Below, one piece after another: positions 46,540 through 55,350 of a stretch of 63,191 nt of DNA (positions within the stretch are counted from its first letter, which is position 1; the number at the start of each line of letters is the position of its first letter). Made by a program: the position numbers and the translations under genes. The notes under the pieces were generated by a model. That model did no database searches and was not told the origin of the DNA. It was given only the letters and a program-made list of their open reading frames with translations. The DNA lies in contig NZ_FQVL01000015.1 of NCBI RefSeq assembly GCF_900129355.1, positions 1 through 63,191 of the forward strand, given 5' to 3'. The DNA comes from Seinonella peptonophila (GTDB taxonomy: Bacteria; Bacillota; Bacilli; Thermoactinomycetales; Thermoactinomycetaceae).

Positions 46540-47376
46540 TTAGAATTCAATAGAATGAGGTTCTTTTCGATTATCTTTTTTCACATCGTTGGTATTTAGG
46601 TATCTTTCAAACATATCAATGATAAAAAGAAATCGTTCAGCTTCTCGAAATACATGATCTGCTAGTAAGGGATGAATGATGCTCTTGATTCGGCATGCCT
46701 CGATTAATTCTCGTGCTGTTTTCTTAAAATCTCGTAGTGATTTAACTGATACTCGATTCTGATCTAAAAATTGACCAAGTAATGGACCTGTTTGTGATTG
46801 AGGTTTCATTGAATCTAAATCTCTTGCTTGATTTAGTAATTGATCAAACTCGAAACTGAAGTTTCTTGATTGCTCTACTAGTTGACGTTCAGAGGGATCA
46901 AGTAAATGGCTAATAAATTTTGCATGGTCAGCCATAATTCTTAAAAAGAACACATTTTCATAAATAATCGCATCAGATATCGGTTCTAATGTCCCCGTAT
47001 TAAGCTCTTTAAGACGTTTTCTAAAATAATTAGCCTCTCTACTCACATGGTCGATTAATAAAGGGAAGTTGTTTGCACCAGGCAGCTTACATCTTAGAAC
47101 TAATCCTAATACTTTTCTTTTAAAAGCCCAAATATGTGTTGCGGCATTATAAACTTTTGAATTAAAACGATGGATGGTTTTTGGGTCTGTTTCTTCTGAA
47201 TAAGCATGGGATTTGTTTTCAATGCTTTCGAAAATACTATAAAACTCGTCTGCCTCCTGAATCAATTGGGTATCTTCACATCGGAAACCGAGCTTTAAGA
47301 AGAGTGAGTGCTCTTTCATGATTCGTGACCAAAATCGTATTTCGTCTAACGAACGGACTACAAATGGATCAGACAT
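46540..47376 (-). CDS. DUF2935 protein
   Basis: 278 residues built of two related helical halves. EIRFWSRIMKEHSLFLKLGF begins the first and ENVFFLRIMADHAKFISHLLDPSE begins the second; each is followed by an EAxxF-type helix (SREANYFRKRL, FREAERFLFIIDMF). The conserved E/H pattern in four-helix bundles suggests a ferritin-like metal-binding fold. Family members occur in spore-forming Firmicutes; the function is unknown. It is on the reverse strand, inside the prophage relic between head genes, and looks intact. Confidence 0.85.
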   Translation of the reverse strand: MSDPFVVRSLDEIRFWSRIMKEHSLFLKLGFRCEDTQLIQEADEFYSIFESIENKSHAYSEETDPKTIHRFNSKVYNAATHIWAFKRKVLGLVLRCKLPGANNFPLLIDHVSREANYFRKRLKELNTGTLEPISDAIIYENVFFLRIMADHAKFISHLLDPSERQLVEQSRNFSFEFDQLLNQARDLDSMKPQSQTGPLLGQFLDQNRVSVKSLRDFKKTARELIEACRIKSIIHPLLADHVFREAERFLFIIDMFERYLNTNDVKKDNRKEPHSIEF

Positions 47377-47460
47377 GACTTCACCCCATTTTCGATTAAT
47401 AATGTTCTATGTATATTCAATATTTCTAAGTAAATTACATAAATAGAGAGGAGAGGTAGT

Positions 47461-47885
47461 ATGACAGAACTTACAGCGCCATTGGTTCTGAAGAACAAAG
47501 AAAAGAAAATCGTCTATGGTCCTGTGCTTATTCCAGATGAACCAGATCATGACAGTGATCTTGTTTTAGCAGAGAAGATCGAAGAAGTAGCTCATAAATT
47601 TCATGAACTTTACGGAAATATCGATCTCCAAAACTCATTAAATAACGTGGGGAAAGTACGAGGGGGTCATACTGCCATTCATAACTTCTCCTTTGCCTTT
47701 GTGGTGATGGTTCATGATCTCAATGCAACACAAGGTAAAGATTCAGCCGATGATTTGGCTTTTTTGGTCTATGATGTGATCTCGACAGACGGACGCTAAA
47801 TGGAGTTGTTTATGATGTGCGTCCTTTGAATGTTGAACCTAGCTATGAAGCAGTTGCCAATAGTAATGTCTATTGGTCAGTGTAG
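47461..47885 (+). pseudogene. chimeric phage fragment: XkdF-like start, tail-completion-like end
   Basis: The first 65 residues (KKIVYGPVLIPDEPDHDSDLVLAEKIEEVAHKF, shown in part by VYGPVLIPDEPDHDSD) resemble the N-terminus of PBSX XkdF-type putative proteases. The rest (HDLNATQGKDSADDLAFLVYDVI, then after a stop or shift at 47798 NGVVYDVRPLNVEPSYEA) looks like a different, smaller phage structural protein. An internal deletion probably joined the two. A good GAGGAGAGG site precedes the ATG. Identity of both parts is by eye only. Confidence 0.5.
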
Positions 47886-47961
47886 AATTTGCCTTTCGGA
47901 TTCAGAGAAAAGAGTGAAAAACAACCTTATTTGTTTTGGGATAATAAGGTTGCTGTGTTCA

Positions 47962-48471
47962 TTATTTTCTTTTTAAGTATGTTTGAATTTGTAAATAAAA
48001 TTGTTCGGCTTCATTTGAGGAAGAGAATGCTCGAATCGGTATAATGTGAGCCATGATTGGATTAATGAACACATAGAAATATTGTTTGTTTCTTTCAATT
48101 CTTTCTAGTCCTGACCATTGGGTAAACCCATTGCTTACTGGACTTTGATAGGTTAAACCTTCTCCATCGATTTTCACTGTATGAGGTCCTAGTTCGAGTT
48201 TGTTAGGATTTTTTTTGATCCAATAATGGATATTTAAGTGGGATGTAATGATGGAAAACAGTAATGCAATCAAAAGCATTATGATATCAATTGAAATTTC
48301 TTCCCATATTGATAATAACAATGGTTCTTCTTGAAATGTATAAAATCCAATATACATGAAAAGGGCAAAGTATGGAAAATAACTATGGAAAAACATAACT
48401 CTCGGTTTTTTAAGCATAAACCTTTGGAATATTGCATTGTCTTTTATGTCCATGTTAAATGAAATATTCAT
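47962..48471 (-). CDS. YcxB-like membrane protein
   Basis: 169 residues with two membrane segments (about 27-47 and 58-80) and a C-terminal YcxB-like (PH-type) domain: KIDGEGLTYQSPVSNGFTQWSGLERI, then YFYVFINPIMAHIIPIRAF. Function unknown in the family. Reverse strand within the prophage relic. The + strand hairpin CAACCTTAT / ATAAGGTTG just left of its stop (about 47926-47952) can act as terminator. Confidence 0.75.
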   Translation of the reverse strand: MNISFNMDIKDNAIFQRFMLKKPRVMFFHSYFPYFALFMYIGFYTFQEEPLLLSIWEEISIDIIMLLIALLFSIITSHLNIHYWIKKNPNKLELGPHTVKIDGEGLTYQSPVSNGFTQWSGLERIERNKQYFYVFINPIMAHIIPIRAFSSSNEAEQFYLQIQTYLKRK

Positions 48472-48619
48472 ATAACACCCGCTTTTTAAAGAGAATTAAG
48501 TATATATTATATATTCTTTAAATTTATGATGAAATAGATTTGGTAGAGAAGGCTTGTGAATATTTTTATACATATTTCCCCGAAGAGCTTTTCGAGGGGC
48601 GTTTATAGTCGAGGTAGAA

Positions 48620-48886
48620 ATGGGGTTTTTCTCAACGGTACAACTAGAAAAGTTCTGGGGAAGTGCGACAGGTCCGAATCCTAGCACCCTTTCTGAGCAT
48701 GCTCTCACCATCGACGTAGGCTCAAATTTTGATATCTTGATTCCACGTTTTGTCTATACTTCGATGACGCAGCTTCTTGAAGGTCGGGAACGGATTGAAC
48801 AAACTGCCACACTACGCGGATTAGTCGCTAGTGATGGAGTGGGACCCATTGAGTTTTCCGTTACCAATAATAAAGTGAATTACTAA
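48620..48886 (+). pseudogene. phage tail protein fragment
   Basis: 88 codons with a coherent, beta-rich phage-like sequence (LEKFWGSATGPNPSTLSEHALT, RERIEQTATLRGLVASDGVG, FSVTNNKVNY) and a natural-looking C-terminus. I cannot name the protein; its position, after head genes and before a tail-chaperone fragment, suggests a tail component. The 5' part is missing: no ribosome binding site and the gene to the left is on the other strand. Confidence 0.45.
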
Positions 48887-48897
48887 AAAAATAATAT

Positions 48898-49371
48898 TTA
48901 TCTTTGTTTGATATTGGGTGCTGGTATTCGATATGAGCCGAGAACAGGATAATGATCTTTTAACTTCAACAATTTAGTTTCCAGATTTTTTGATGTCACG
49001 GCGCTTGGATTCCCTCTAACATAGCTTTTGAATGTTTCTCGTGCTTGTTGATTCTTTGAAGATGCCCCTTTTTTTAAAGCAGATGAGCCATAACTGAAAG
49101 GAATACTGGCTAATACTGAAATTAGTGCAGTGCCAATCCCAATTCTGGCTTCTGATGAATTCTCTAGTTTTTGTTCAACAGCAGGAGTTCTGGATGCTTC
49201 AATCATATTACTGACTGCATAAACATCTGAGCCTAAACTCACTGCAAGTAATGCTATACCAGCCCAACTAACAATATGAGATGTAACGCGTAAACCCTTT
49301 GATTGTCTTGAAAGAGCATAGGCTCTATTTAATGTTTGATCAGAACGATTCAGTTTACTCAATTTTCTCAC
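48898..49371 (-). CDS. hypothetical two-helix membrane protein
   Basis: 157 residues with two hydrophobic segments (about 30-52 and 76-96), basic N-terminus (MRKLSKLNRSDQTLNRAY) and basic C-terminus. No family recognised. GAGGTGAG precedes the ATG. Reverse strand, directly after the phage tail fragment, with its own upstream region. It belongs to the set of three reverse-strand genes interleaved with phage relics. Confidence 0.65.
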   Translation of the reverse strand: MRKLSKLNRSDQTLNRAYALSRQSKGLRVTSHIVSWAGIALLAVSLGSDVYAVSNMIEASRTPAVEQKLENSSEARIGIGTALISVLASIPFSYGSSALKKGASSKNQQARETFKSYVRGNPSAVTSKNLETKLLKLKDHYPVLGSYRIPAPNIKQR

Positions 49372-49440
49372 CTCGCTTTTTAATTATATACTAATACTCT
49401 GTATCCTCTAAATGAATTTAAATCGAAGGAGAGAGGTTTA

Positions 49441-49765
49441 GTGCAAGTTAAATTAACACCTGCAATGCTGGCAGGAAAAGACTATACAGAAACCGTTCAA
49501 ATCCAAGTAGGAGATCAAACCTATGAAATTGAGATACGTCCCTTAACGCATTTAGAGAAGGCACAGGTGCAAGCCATTGAGACGGCATCGATCAAAGTGA
49601 ATAACAAGAGTAGCAAAATCACCTCGCAAGCAATGGAAATGGAAGCGGGAAAAGTAATTCTGGATCAAGTAAAGGGTCCATCTTAAAAATGATTGAGCTT
49701 GCGACAGTGGATGAGGCATGGACTGAGCAATCGATTGGAAATGACGTTGACATTAGTCCAAAATA
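49441..49765 (+). pseudogene. phage tail assembly chaperone-like fragment
   Basis: Frame 49441-49686 (MQVKLTPAMLAGKDYTETV, YEIEIRPLTHLEKAQVQAIE) with GGAGAGAGG upstream, then after the stop a second short frame MIELATVDEAWTEQSIGND. The combination, a short beta-rich start followed by the TxxxAWTEQ-like end, resembles tail assembly chaperones of PBSX-type phages (XkdN position). Split by deletion or frameshift. Confidence 0.45.
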
Positions 49766-49872
49766 ATTTATTGGTGATTATTTTATCTGAACAATCGTAC
49801 TAATGGAGATATAAGGTGATAAAAAATATAAGATTATGCAGATAATTAGAACATTAAAACGAGGTGATTTTT

Positions 49873-50517
49873 GTGTTATGGGAACGTGTATATGAGGATG
49901 ATTTTTATCTACATTGGGACTATGGTGCAGTTACACCCGAATTGGTCGCGTTGATAGCAGCTTCTGGTTTACCGTCGAAAGACGAAACAGCCTTGGATAT
50001 CGGTTGTGGAAGTGGATATGAATCAATTTTTCTTGCTCAAATTGGCTTTCGGACAATCGGTATAGATCTTTCGAAAGAAGCAATCAAAATAGCGAAAAAC
50101 AATGCTCAACAATGTAAGTTGGATATTGATTTTCGTGAAGAGAATGTATTGGCATTAGAATTGGATGACGAGTCTATTGATTTCGCAAACGACAGAGGTT
50201 GCTTTCACATCATTTCAGAAGCAGATCGACCACAATACGCAAAAGAATTATATCGGGTTTTAAAGCCAGGAGGAAAGCTGTTTATACGTGGTCTTGCCCA
50301 ATTGACTGAGGAAGTTTATCAAATGGGCAAGCACATGCTTTCTCAATTGCCCGAACTGGATGGAGTGATCCCGCCAGTTCCTATAAGTAAAGCCATGATT
50401 GAAGAGTGCTTTAATCCAAAACATTTTCAGCAGGGACCATTGTTACCTTTTGTTTTTGTAGGTCAAAAGCAAATACAATTTCCGGGTCATATGGTTGTGA
50501 TACAAAAGAGGAACTAG
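49873..50517 (+). CDS. class I SAM-dependent methyltransferase
   Basis: 214 residues. SAM-binding motif I ALDIGCGSGYESIFLA, motif II GIDLSKEAIKIAKNNA, then FREENVLAL and FANDRGCFHIISEADR, and RVLKPGGKLFIRG. The WERVYEDDFYLHWDYGAVTPEL start resembles thiopurine-type or tellurite-resistance methyltransferases, but the substrate is unknown. GTG 49873 lies 6 bases after GAGGTG. Single gene ended by the hairpin at about 50549. Confidence 0.88.
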   Translation: MLWERVYEDDFYLHWDYGAVTPELVALIAASGLPSKDETALDIGCGSGYESIFLAQIGFRTIGIDLSKEAIKIAKNNAQQCKLDIDFREENVLALELDDESIDFANDRGCFHIISEADRPQYAKELYRVLKPGGKLFIRGLAQLTEEVYQMGKHMLSQLPELDGVIPPVPISKAMIEECFNPKHFQQGPLLPFVFVGQKQIQFPGHMVVIQKRN

Positions 50518-50544
50518 TTCAGATATCAATTTCAACTTGGAAAA

Positions 50545-50590
50545 AGGGGCCCTTAGGTCATTCGATGACCTTTTGGGATAGCCCCGCTAA
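50545..50590. terminator. hairpin between convergent genes
   Basis: AGGTCAT-TCG-ATGACCT inside an outer GGGG...CCCC pairing (50555-50586 region). It lies between the methyltransferase and the ABC permease, which face each other. Confidence 0.7.
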
Positions 50591-50598
50591 CTATAACA

Positions 50599-51393
50599 TT
50601 AAACACTCATATCACGTTTGCGATAAAATACATATGTCCCCACCGTCAATAGCACTGACGCCGCAAAGGTAAGCGCCACGGTGAGCACATCAAGCCGATC
50701 GCCTTGCACCATCAAGGCATAGTCAAAGTATTTGAACGGCGACAACACATTTAACACATCGAGATTGGATGTAAGATCGGTAATCTTTCCGATAAAAAAT
50801 GAAAGAAGCAATACTCCTACCGCCAATGAGCCAGACGACTTAGGATTGTGCAGGGTAGCAGCAAAAAAGGCGCCAAGGGTTACAAACAAGAGTTGTACGA
50901 GCAGGAGGCTGAAGAAAAATGTTAGCAATTCGCTCGTGATTGCTTTACCATCGTTAAATTGCTTTGTAAAAAAGTCAGATGCCACAAAGGTGATCGTATT
51001 TAAGATGAGGATATTTACGAGTGCGGCGCATAGTTTTGCCGTGATGATGCTTGCTCGCGAGAGCGGTTTGACGAGTAGAAATTCCGTTGTTTTGTCGCGC
51101 TCTTCTTTAGCAATAATGCCACTGCCGAGCAAGACTGCGTGAATGGCGAGTGCTAGCTCAATATAAAGAAAGAGCATCGCAAAAAATCCTGCCATCATCG
51201 TCACATCAAAATCGTTGATCCCCAGTAACGCCCGCACCGATTCCGGCAAGCTTTTAATCGCTTCGCTCCCTGCGCCACCAGCGGAATATGCTGTGTATTT
51301 GGCCATGCCACTAGCGACGAGCAACACCATACAAATACTCCAAATGATCAGTGCTTTGGTGTTAGCCTTTATTTCTTGCCAAAAAACATTCAT
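50599..51393 (-). CDS. ABC-2 type permease
   Basis: 264 residues with six hydrophobic segments. LALAIHAVLLGSGIIAKEERDKTTEFLLVKPLSR is the cytoplasmic loop typical of ABC-2 exporters (EERDKTTEFLL), followed by ASIITAKLCAAL. Second permease of a half-and-half exporter; the neighbour 51408-52205 is clearly related to it. G+C content is visibly higher than in the core genes. Last gene of the tetR-ATPase-permease-permease operon. Confidence 0.9.
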   Translation of the reverse strand: MNVFWQEIKANTKALIIWSICMVLLVASGMAKYTAYSAGGAGSEAIKSLPESVRALLGINDFDVTMMAGFFAMLFLYIELALAIHAVLLGSGIIAKEERDKTTEFLLVKPLSRASIITAKLCAALVNILILNTITFVASDFFTKQFNDGKAITSELLTFFFSLLLVQLLFVTLGAFFAATLHNPKSSGSLAVGVLLLSFFIGKITDLTSNLDVLNVLSPFKYFDYALMVQGDRLDVLTVALTFAASVLLTVGTYVFYRKRDMSV

Positions 51394-51407
51394 CGTTCAC
51401 CCCTCCT

Positions 51408-52205
51408 TTAGATTGCATCAATATCTTTTCGTGTAAACACGAGATAGCTGATCACCAAGCAAACGAGAAACACGACTGCTGTTGCCAGAAGATATGGCCA
51501 CTCCAATGTGCCATGATCGAGTATATAGCCGACATCAAAGTATTGAAATGGCGAGAAAAAGCGGAAGAGCTCTCCTCTGTCTTTGCCAAATAATGCAAAA
51601 AGCATGTAAAACCCGATAACGACGCCAAGAGTGATCGGCAATACTGCTTTTAATTTGCGGAAGAATACCGAGATCGCGAGACCTAGTGCGAAAAAGATCA
51701 ACTGGATAAATACAAGTGTCACATTGATGAGGAAAAATAGCTGGCGATCAAACGCACCAACATCGATCACTTGCAGCAAGCCAATGAGCGCTGCAAAAAA
51801 AACGATATCGATCAACAAAATCATCGTTAGCGCCGCGAACACTTTGGATGTGACGATCGCCGAGCGTGAAACTGGTTTGACGAGTAAGAAATCTGCTGTT
51901 CGCTCGCTCATTTCTTTCGATAAAATGGAGAGCCCCAGTTGCATGCTCTGCACTGCACCACACAACACAATAAAACTAAACACCATCGGGTAAAAGCCTA
52001 GCAACGTTGAAAGGCGTTCAAGATTGATGCCAAGCAATGCACGCACTGTTGGCGGATAGCCGCTGATCAGTTCCTTAAACGCCGTGACATCTTTGGCGAC
52101 ACCAGGATAGAGTGAAAGATAGAGCGCGGCTAAAGCGACGAGCGCAAAAGCCCAGATGAATGATGATTTGCGGAGCGAGCGTAACTCGTGAACATACATA
52201 TTCAT
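51408..52205 (-). CDS. ABC-2 type permease
   Basis: 265 residues, six membrane segments, paralogous to the following gene: GLSILSKEMSERTADFLLVKPVSRSAIVTSKVFAAL matches the other permease almost motif by motif (given in part by EMSERTADFLLVKPVSR). It likely heterodimerises with it and uses the ATPase encoded just upstream (5-base gap). Substrate unknown; BcrB-like exporters remove peptides or drugs. Confidence 0.9.
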   Translation of the reverse strand: MNMYVHELRSLRKSSFIWAFALVALAALYLSLYPGVAKDVTAFKELISGYPPTVRALLGINLERLSTLLGFYPMVFSFIVLCGAVQSMQLGLSILSKEMSERTADFLLVKPVSRSAIVTSKVFAALTMILLIDIVFFAALIGLLQVIDVGAFDRQLFFLINVTLVFIQLIFFALGLAISVFFRKLKAVLPITLGVVIGFYMLFALFGKDRGELFRFFSPFQYFDVGYILDHGTLEWPYLLATAVVFLVCLVISYLVFTRKDIDAI

Positions 52206-52210
52206 CGGAT

Positions 52211-53092
52211 TTACCCTTCTTTCTCATAGTAGTGCAAAAAGATTTCTTCGAGATCAGGATCTTCGACAGATAAATTGATAAGTTCTAGTTGTGCTAGTTT
52301 TTCAGTGATCACATTGATATTGCCTTTGTAAATAAAACTGACCGAATTGCCCGCCTGCTTGAGATCGCTGACTCCATCAAGCGCAAATACGTCTTTATCG
52401 ACATCGGTTTTCGTTTCGATTACAACACGCTTGTAGCTGTGCTCTTTTAATACGCTCATACGCTCGAGTTGTATAATTTTCCCTTTTTTGATAAAAGCGA
52501 CGCGATCACACAGCCGTTGCACTTCGCTCAAAATGTGTGAAGAAAAGAACACTGTTGCGCCTTTTTTGTTTTCTGCTTCGATGAGCTCAAAAAAGCGCTG
52601 TTGCATTAACGGATCTAGACCGCTCGTCGGTTCATCGAGGATGATCAATTTGGGTTCATGTAACAGTCCTTGGACAATACCAACTTTTTTCTTGTTCCCA
52701 AATGAAAGGTCGTTGATTTTCTTTTTGAGATCGAGATCCAATACTTTTGCAAGTTCTTGTATACGTTTATTACAATCTTTTTTATAAAACGACGCCGAAT
52801 ACTTCAACAGATCAACCACTCGCATGTTGTCGTAATAGAACACTTCCGAAGGCAAATAGCCCACTTCTTTGCGCACTTCCGGATGCTGCACGCTGTTTTT
52901 GCCAAAAATCGTCGCGCTCCCAGACGTCGGTTTGATCAATCCCAGTAACGTGCGGATGGTCGTCGATTTCCCTGCTCCATTGGGTCCAATAAAACCAAAA
53001 ATCTCACCTTGTTCGATCGCAATATTGACATCGATAATACCACGTTCAGCGCCATACTGTTTGGTGAGATTTTTTAATTCGATTGCATACAT
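52211..53092 (-). CDS. ABC transporter ATP-binding protein
   Basis: 293 residues. Walker A GPNGAGKSTTIRTLLGL, Q-loop region VGYLPSEVFYY, signature LSFGNKKKVGIVQGL (LSFGN variant of LSGGQ), Walker B KLIILDEPTSGLDP, and switch histidine in FFSSHILSEV. The C-terminal 80 residues are typical of BcrA/CcmA-like exporter ATPases. Starts 4 bases after tetR. Confidence 0.95.
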   Translation of the reverse strand: MYAIELKNLTKQYGAERGIIDVNIAIEQGEIFGFIGPNGAGKSTTIRTLLGLIKPTSGSATIFGKNSVQHPEVRKEVGYLPSEVFYYDNMRVVDLLKYSASFYKKDCNKRIQELAKVLDLDLKKKINDLSFGNKKKVGIVQGLLHEPKLIILDEPTSGLDPLMQQRFFELIEAENKKGATVFFSSHILSEVQRLCDRVAFIKKGKIIQLERMSVLKEHSYKRVVIETKTDVDKDVFALDGVSDLKQAGNSVSFIYKGNINVITEKLAQLELINLSVEDPDLEEIFLHYYEKEG

Positions 53093-53096
53093 GCGC

Positions 53097-53729
53097 TCAA
53101 TCCTCCTGATTCTCTTTGTAAAAAGCGGTTTTTAGCAACTGCAAACCTCTTTTGTACTCGTCATACGCAGCATCGATATGTCCATCTTCCAAATTGGATA
53201 CATGCCGAAAACAGCCTTCTGCCATCCAGAGCAACATTTTATAGACGAGCTTTGGATCGACATCTTCGCGAAACTTAGATGCATCCATCCCGGTAAAGGC
53301 AATACTCTCGCGAAATTTCTCCGCTTCGCCATTCACCATCGAAGCTTGAATCATTGGCTTGATCTCGCTATCTTGCTCCTCATACATACTCCACAAAAAC
53401 GTACCAATCGAGGGTTGTTTTTTCATCGCTTCAAACTTAATATTGCCTACTAACTCGATACGGTCAAAAAAATCGTCGATGTGAGGGTCAAATTTGTGTT
53501 TGATTTCGTGAAAAAGGGTGTTGGCGCAGTGCTCGATCAAATAGAGATAGAGTTGTTTTTTGGTTCCAAAGTAGTGAAAGACCATCGCTTTTGAAATGCC
53601 CGCCGCTGTGGCAATATCACGGATCGATGTCTTTTTGTATCCATTCGCTCCAAAAGAAGCCAATGCTGCATCGACGATTTTCTGTTGTTTTTCCGTTGCT
53701 AAGTTGAAAAATTTCTCCATCTGCGTCAC
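53097..53729 (-). CDS. TetR family repressor
   Basis: 210 residues. N-terminal helix-turn-helix: IVDAALASFGANGYKKTSIRDIATAAGISKAMVFHYFGTKKQLYLYLIEH (recognised by TSIRDIATAAGISKAMVFHYF). C-terminal ligand-binding part is helical. First gene of the exporter operon, so it most likely represses its own operon through the two palindromes at 53754 and 53791. Confidence 0.93.
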   Translation of the reverse strand: MTQMEKFFNLATEKQQKIVDAALASFGANGYKKTSIRDIATAAGISKAMVFHYFGTKKQLYLYLIEHCANTLFHEIKHKFDPHIDDFFDRIELVGNIKFEAMKKQPSIGTFLWSMYEEQDSEIKPMIQASMVNGEAEKFRESIAFTGMDASKFREDVDPKLVYKMLLWMAEGCFRHVSNLEDGHIDAAYDEYKRGLQLLKTAFYKENQED

Positions 53730-53753
53730 CTCACTTAAACGAAATTGCTCTCA

Positions 53754-53807
53754 TAAACCGAATCGGTTTATTGTTGTCAGTGTACTCCTATTAACCGATT
53801 CGGTCAA
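53754..53807 (-). promoter_or_regulatory. tetR operon promoter with twin operators
   Basis: Operator 1 is the perfect palindrome TAAACCGAATCGGTTTA (53754-53770). Operator 2, TTAACCGATTCGGTCAA (53791-53807), has one mismatch. Their centres are 37 bp apart. On the minus strand TTGACC (53802-53807), 17 bases and TACACT (53779-53784) form the promoter, so operator 2 covers the -35 box and operator 1 lies just after the start point. A textbook autorepression layout. Confidence 0.85.
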
Positions 53808-53829
53808 TACTTATTCGAATTTTTATTCA

Positions 53830-54240
53830 GTTTAGACGGGATTTGAACGTAGCGGTCAAAATATATAAAGAGGAACCGATTTAGAGGCATGCTTTTTGCT
53901 CCATTAGAAAGGAACTTTATCGCTTGTGTGCATATTATATAGAAATAGGGATATTTTTCTTCTGAGGAAGGGACTTGTGTAAAGAAAGCGAACAGATTGT
54001 ACCTCATACGACGTTAATGATTGGCTAATGATTGGTTTATGGGTGGAATTCATGCTTCTATCAACTTAGAAAATTGACCATTTTTTTGGGCAGTTTTTTT
54101 TTGTTTATGCAGCATTGTGAACTGCGATGGTAATTCCAAACATTTTGTCCAATGTGGTGTTGCATAAGTTGTTAAGTCGATGTTTCTTTTTATTTTCATC
54201 TGCTTATAAAATGCGAGTGTGAAAGCCCACTTTTTCATTC
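53830..54240. other. stretch without a recognised gene
   Basis: A third partial TetR-type half-site (GGAACCGATTTAG near 53873) and a direct repeat TAATGATTGG x2 near 54015-54035. Short frames here show nothing convincing. The right part abuts the IS200/IS605-type copy. Confidence 0.4.
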
Positions 54241-54244
54241 GCGA

Positions 54245-54427
54245 ATGAGAACGAGTGTACTAGTAATAGGTACGCCGCTCATGTGAATACATGCAACTAG
54301 CGTTGTAGAACTGCATGGGACGTGCTGATGGGACAGCCCCTAGCTTAGGAGTTGCAAGAAGCAGAAATGAATTGAATGCGCTAACGACTCAAGAATCCCA
54401 CGCTTTCAAGCGTGTGGAGTCTCAACC
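54245..54427 (+). repeat. IS200/IS605-type right end / omegaRNA-like scaffold copy
   Basis: About 180 bases similar to the minus strand of 38145-37971. Shared stretches include ACATGCAAC, ACTGCATGGGA, CAGCCCCTAGCTT, GGAGTTGCA, AGCAGAAATGAAT and AAGAATCCCACGC. It ends with the stem CACGCTT-TC-AAGCGTG (54399-54414) and GGAGTCTCAA. No left end or TnpB gene is present, so it is a lone right-end copy. In TnpB systems this region is the guide-RNA scaffold, and the guide would be the flanking sequence that starts near 54424. Confidence 0.65.
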
Positions 54428-54578
54428 CAACTATACTTAGTCATACCTTTTGATTTGTACACTGCAAAAGAGTAGCCGAGAGCACTATCAACAATCCGGA
54501 GCTTTACGGGGTTGATCAGATCTTGCAAAATACTAAATTATCTGGTATCAAAAATGTCGAATTTTCGACCATACGCTC

Positions 54579-55048
54579 TTAGCGCACCGATTTTGGAATA
54601 GCAACAACTTTACGCTGAACAAGTCGGTCCAACACGACTTGGGTGACGGACTTGTTGTGTTTTTCCACGATTGAGGTCAGCAGTTCGTTGCCGAACATAT
54701 TGTTGAGTCTTTCAGCGAACGGCGCCCATGGCTGGTTATGCATTCCTTGCTCTTTCATAAGAACGGCATTCTCGATCTACTGGTAGAACGAGTTTCGACC
54801 TAGTTGATGGTGGACACGATTTCGTTATGCACGATGAGGTCCATCAGACAGTCGGGCAGGAAGTTGCTGACACCGATCGCCTTGATTTTGCCTTCGCGAT
54901 ACAGGTCTTCCATAGCGTACCAAGTGCTGTAGTAATCGCCGAAAGGTTGGTGAATAAGGTGCAGATCGAGATAGTCTAGCTGTACCTTATTCAAGGATTT
55001 GGAAAACACCCGCTTGGCACTTTCGTAGCCAGCATCTTGAATCCAGAG
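54579..55048 (-). pseudogene. aldo/keto reductase fragment
   Basis: Middle and C-terminal parts of an [62 protein letters not shown] (key pieces [11 protein letters not shown] and [11 protein letters not shown]), then a stop at 54798-54800 where the family has NQVET, a frameshift, and PWAPFAERLNNMFGN, VVAIPKSVR. The catalytic Asp/Tyr region at the N-terminus is missing; it is joined directly to an IS3 transposase relic at about 55048. Confidence 0.85.
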
Positions 55049-55322
55049 CATTGGAAGCCTTGATCTGGAATGAAGGATGGCTCCATACATCTCTTTGTTG
55101 TATGAGTTTTTCAAGTGTATCCATAACTAATCTCAAATCGTTTTGATTGGATAAGTGCCAAACGACAATTTCATTGTTGAACAGTTGGATCGCTGAGAAA
55201 TAATAAAAGCGTTGATTCATCGATACATTAGTGATGTCAGTAACGTACAGGTGATTGGGTTTATCATAAGAAAATCCATCGAGGGGAATACGATGTGCTT
55301 TCGGCGCTAGGCTCCATACTTC
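55047..55322 (-). pseudogene. IS3-family transposase (OrfB) fragment
   Basis: Part of the DDE integrase core: KPNHLYVTDITNVS with the first catalytic Asp, [32 protein letters not shown] and, after a frameshift, GAILHS-DQGFQ with the second Asp. Both ends of the gene are gone. Its end merges with the aldo/keto reductase relic, pointing to an insertion and later deletion. Confidence 0.85.
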
Positions 55323-55350
55323 ACCTAGAACTAACCAAAATTATGAACAA

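Noticed and set aside
54050-54238. 62-codon minus-strand frame left of the omegaRNA-like copy
   Set aside because: Lys/Gln-rich but without a family match or ribosome binding site; may be a relic but not supportable.
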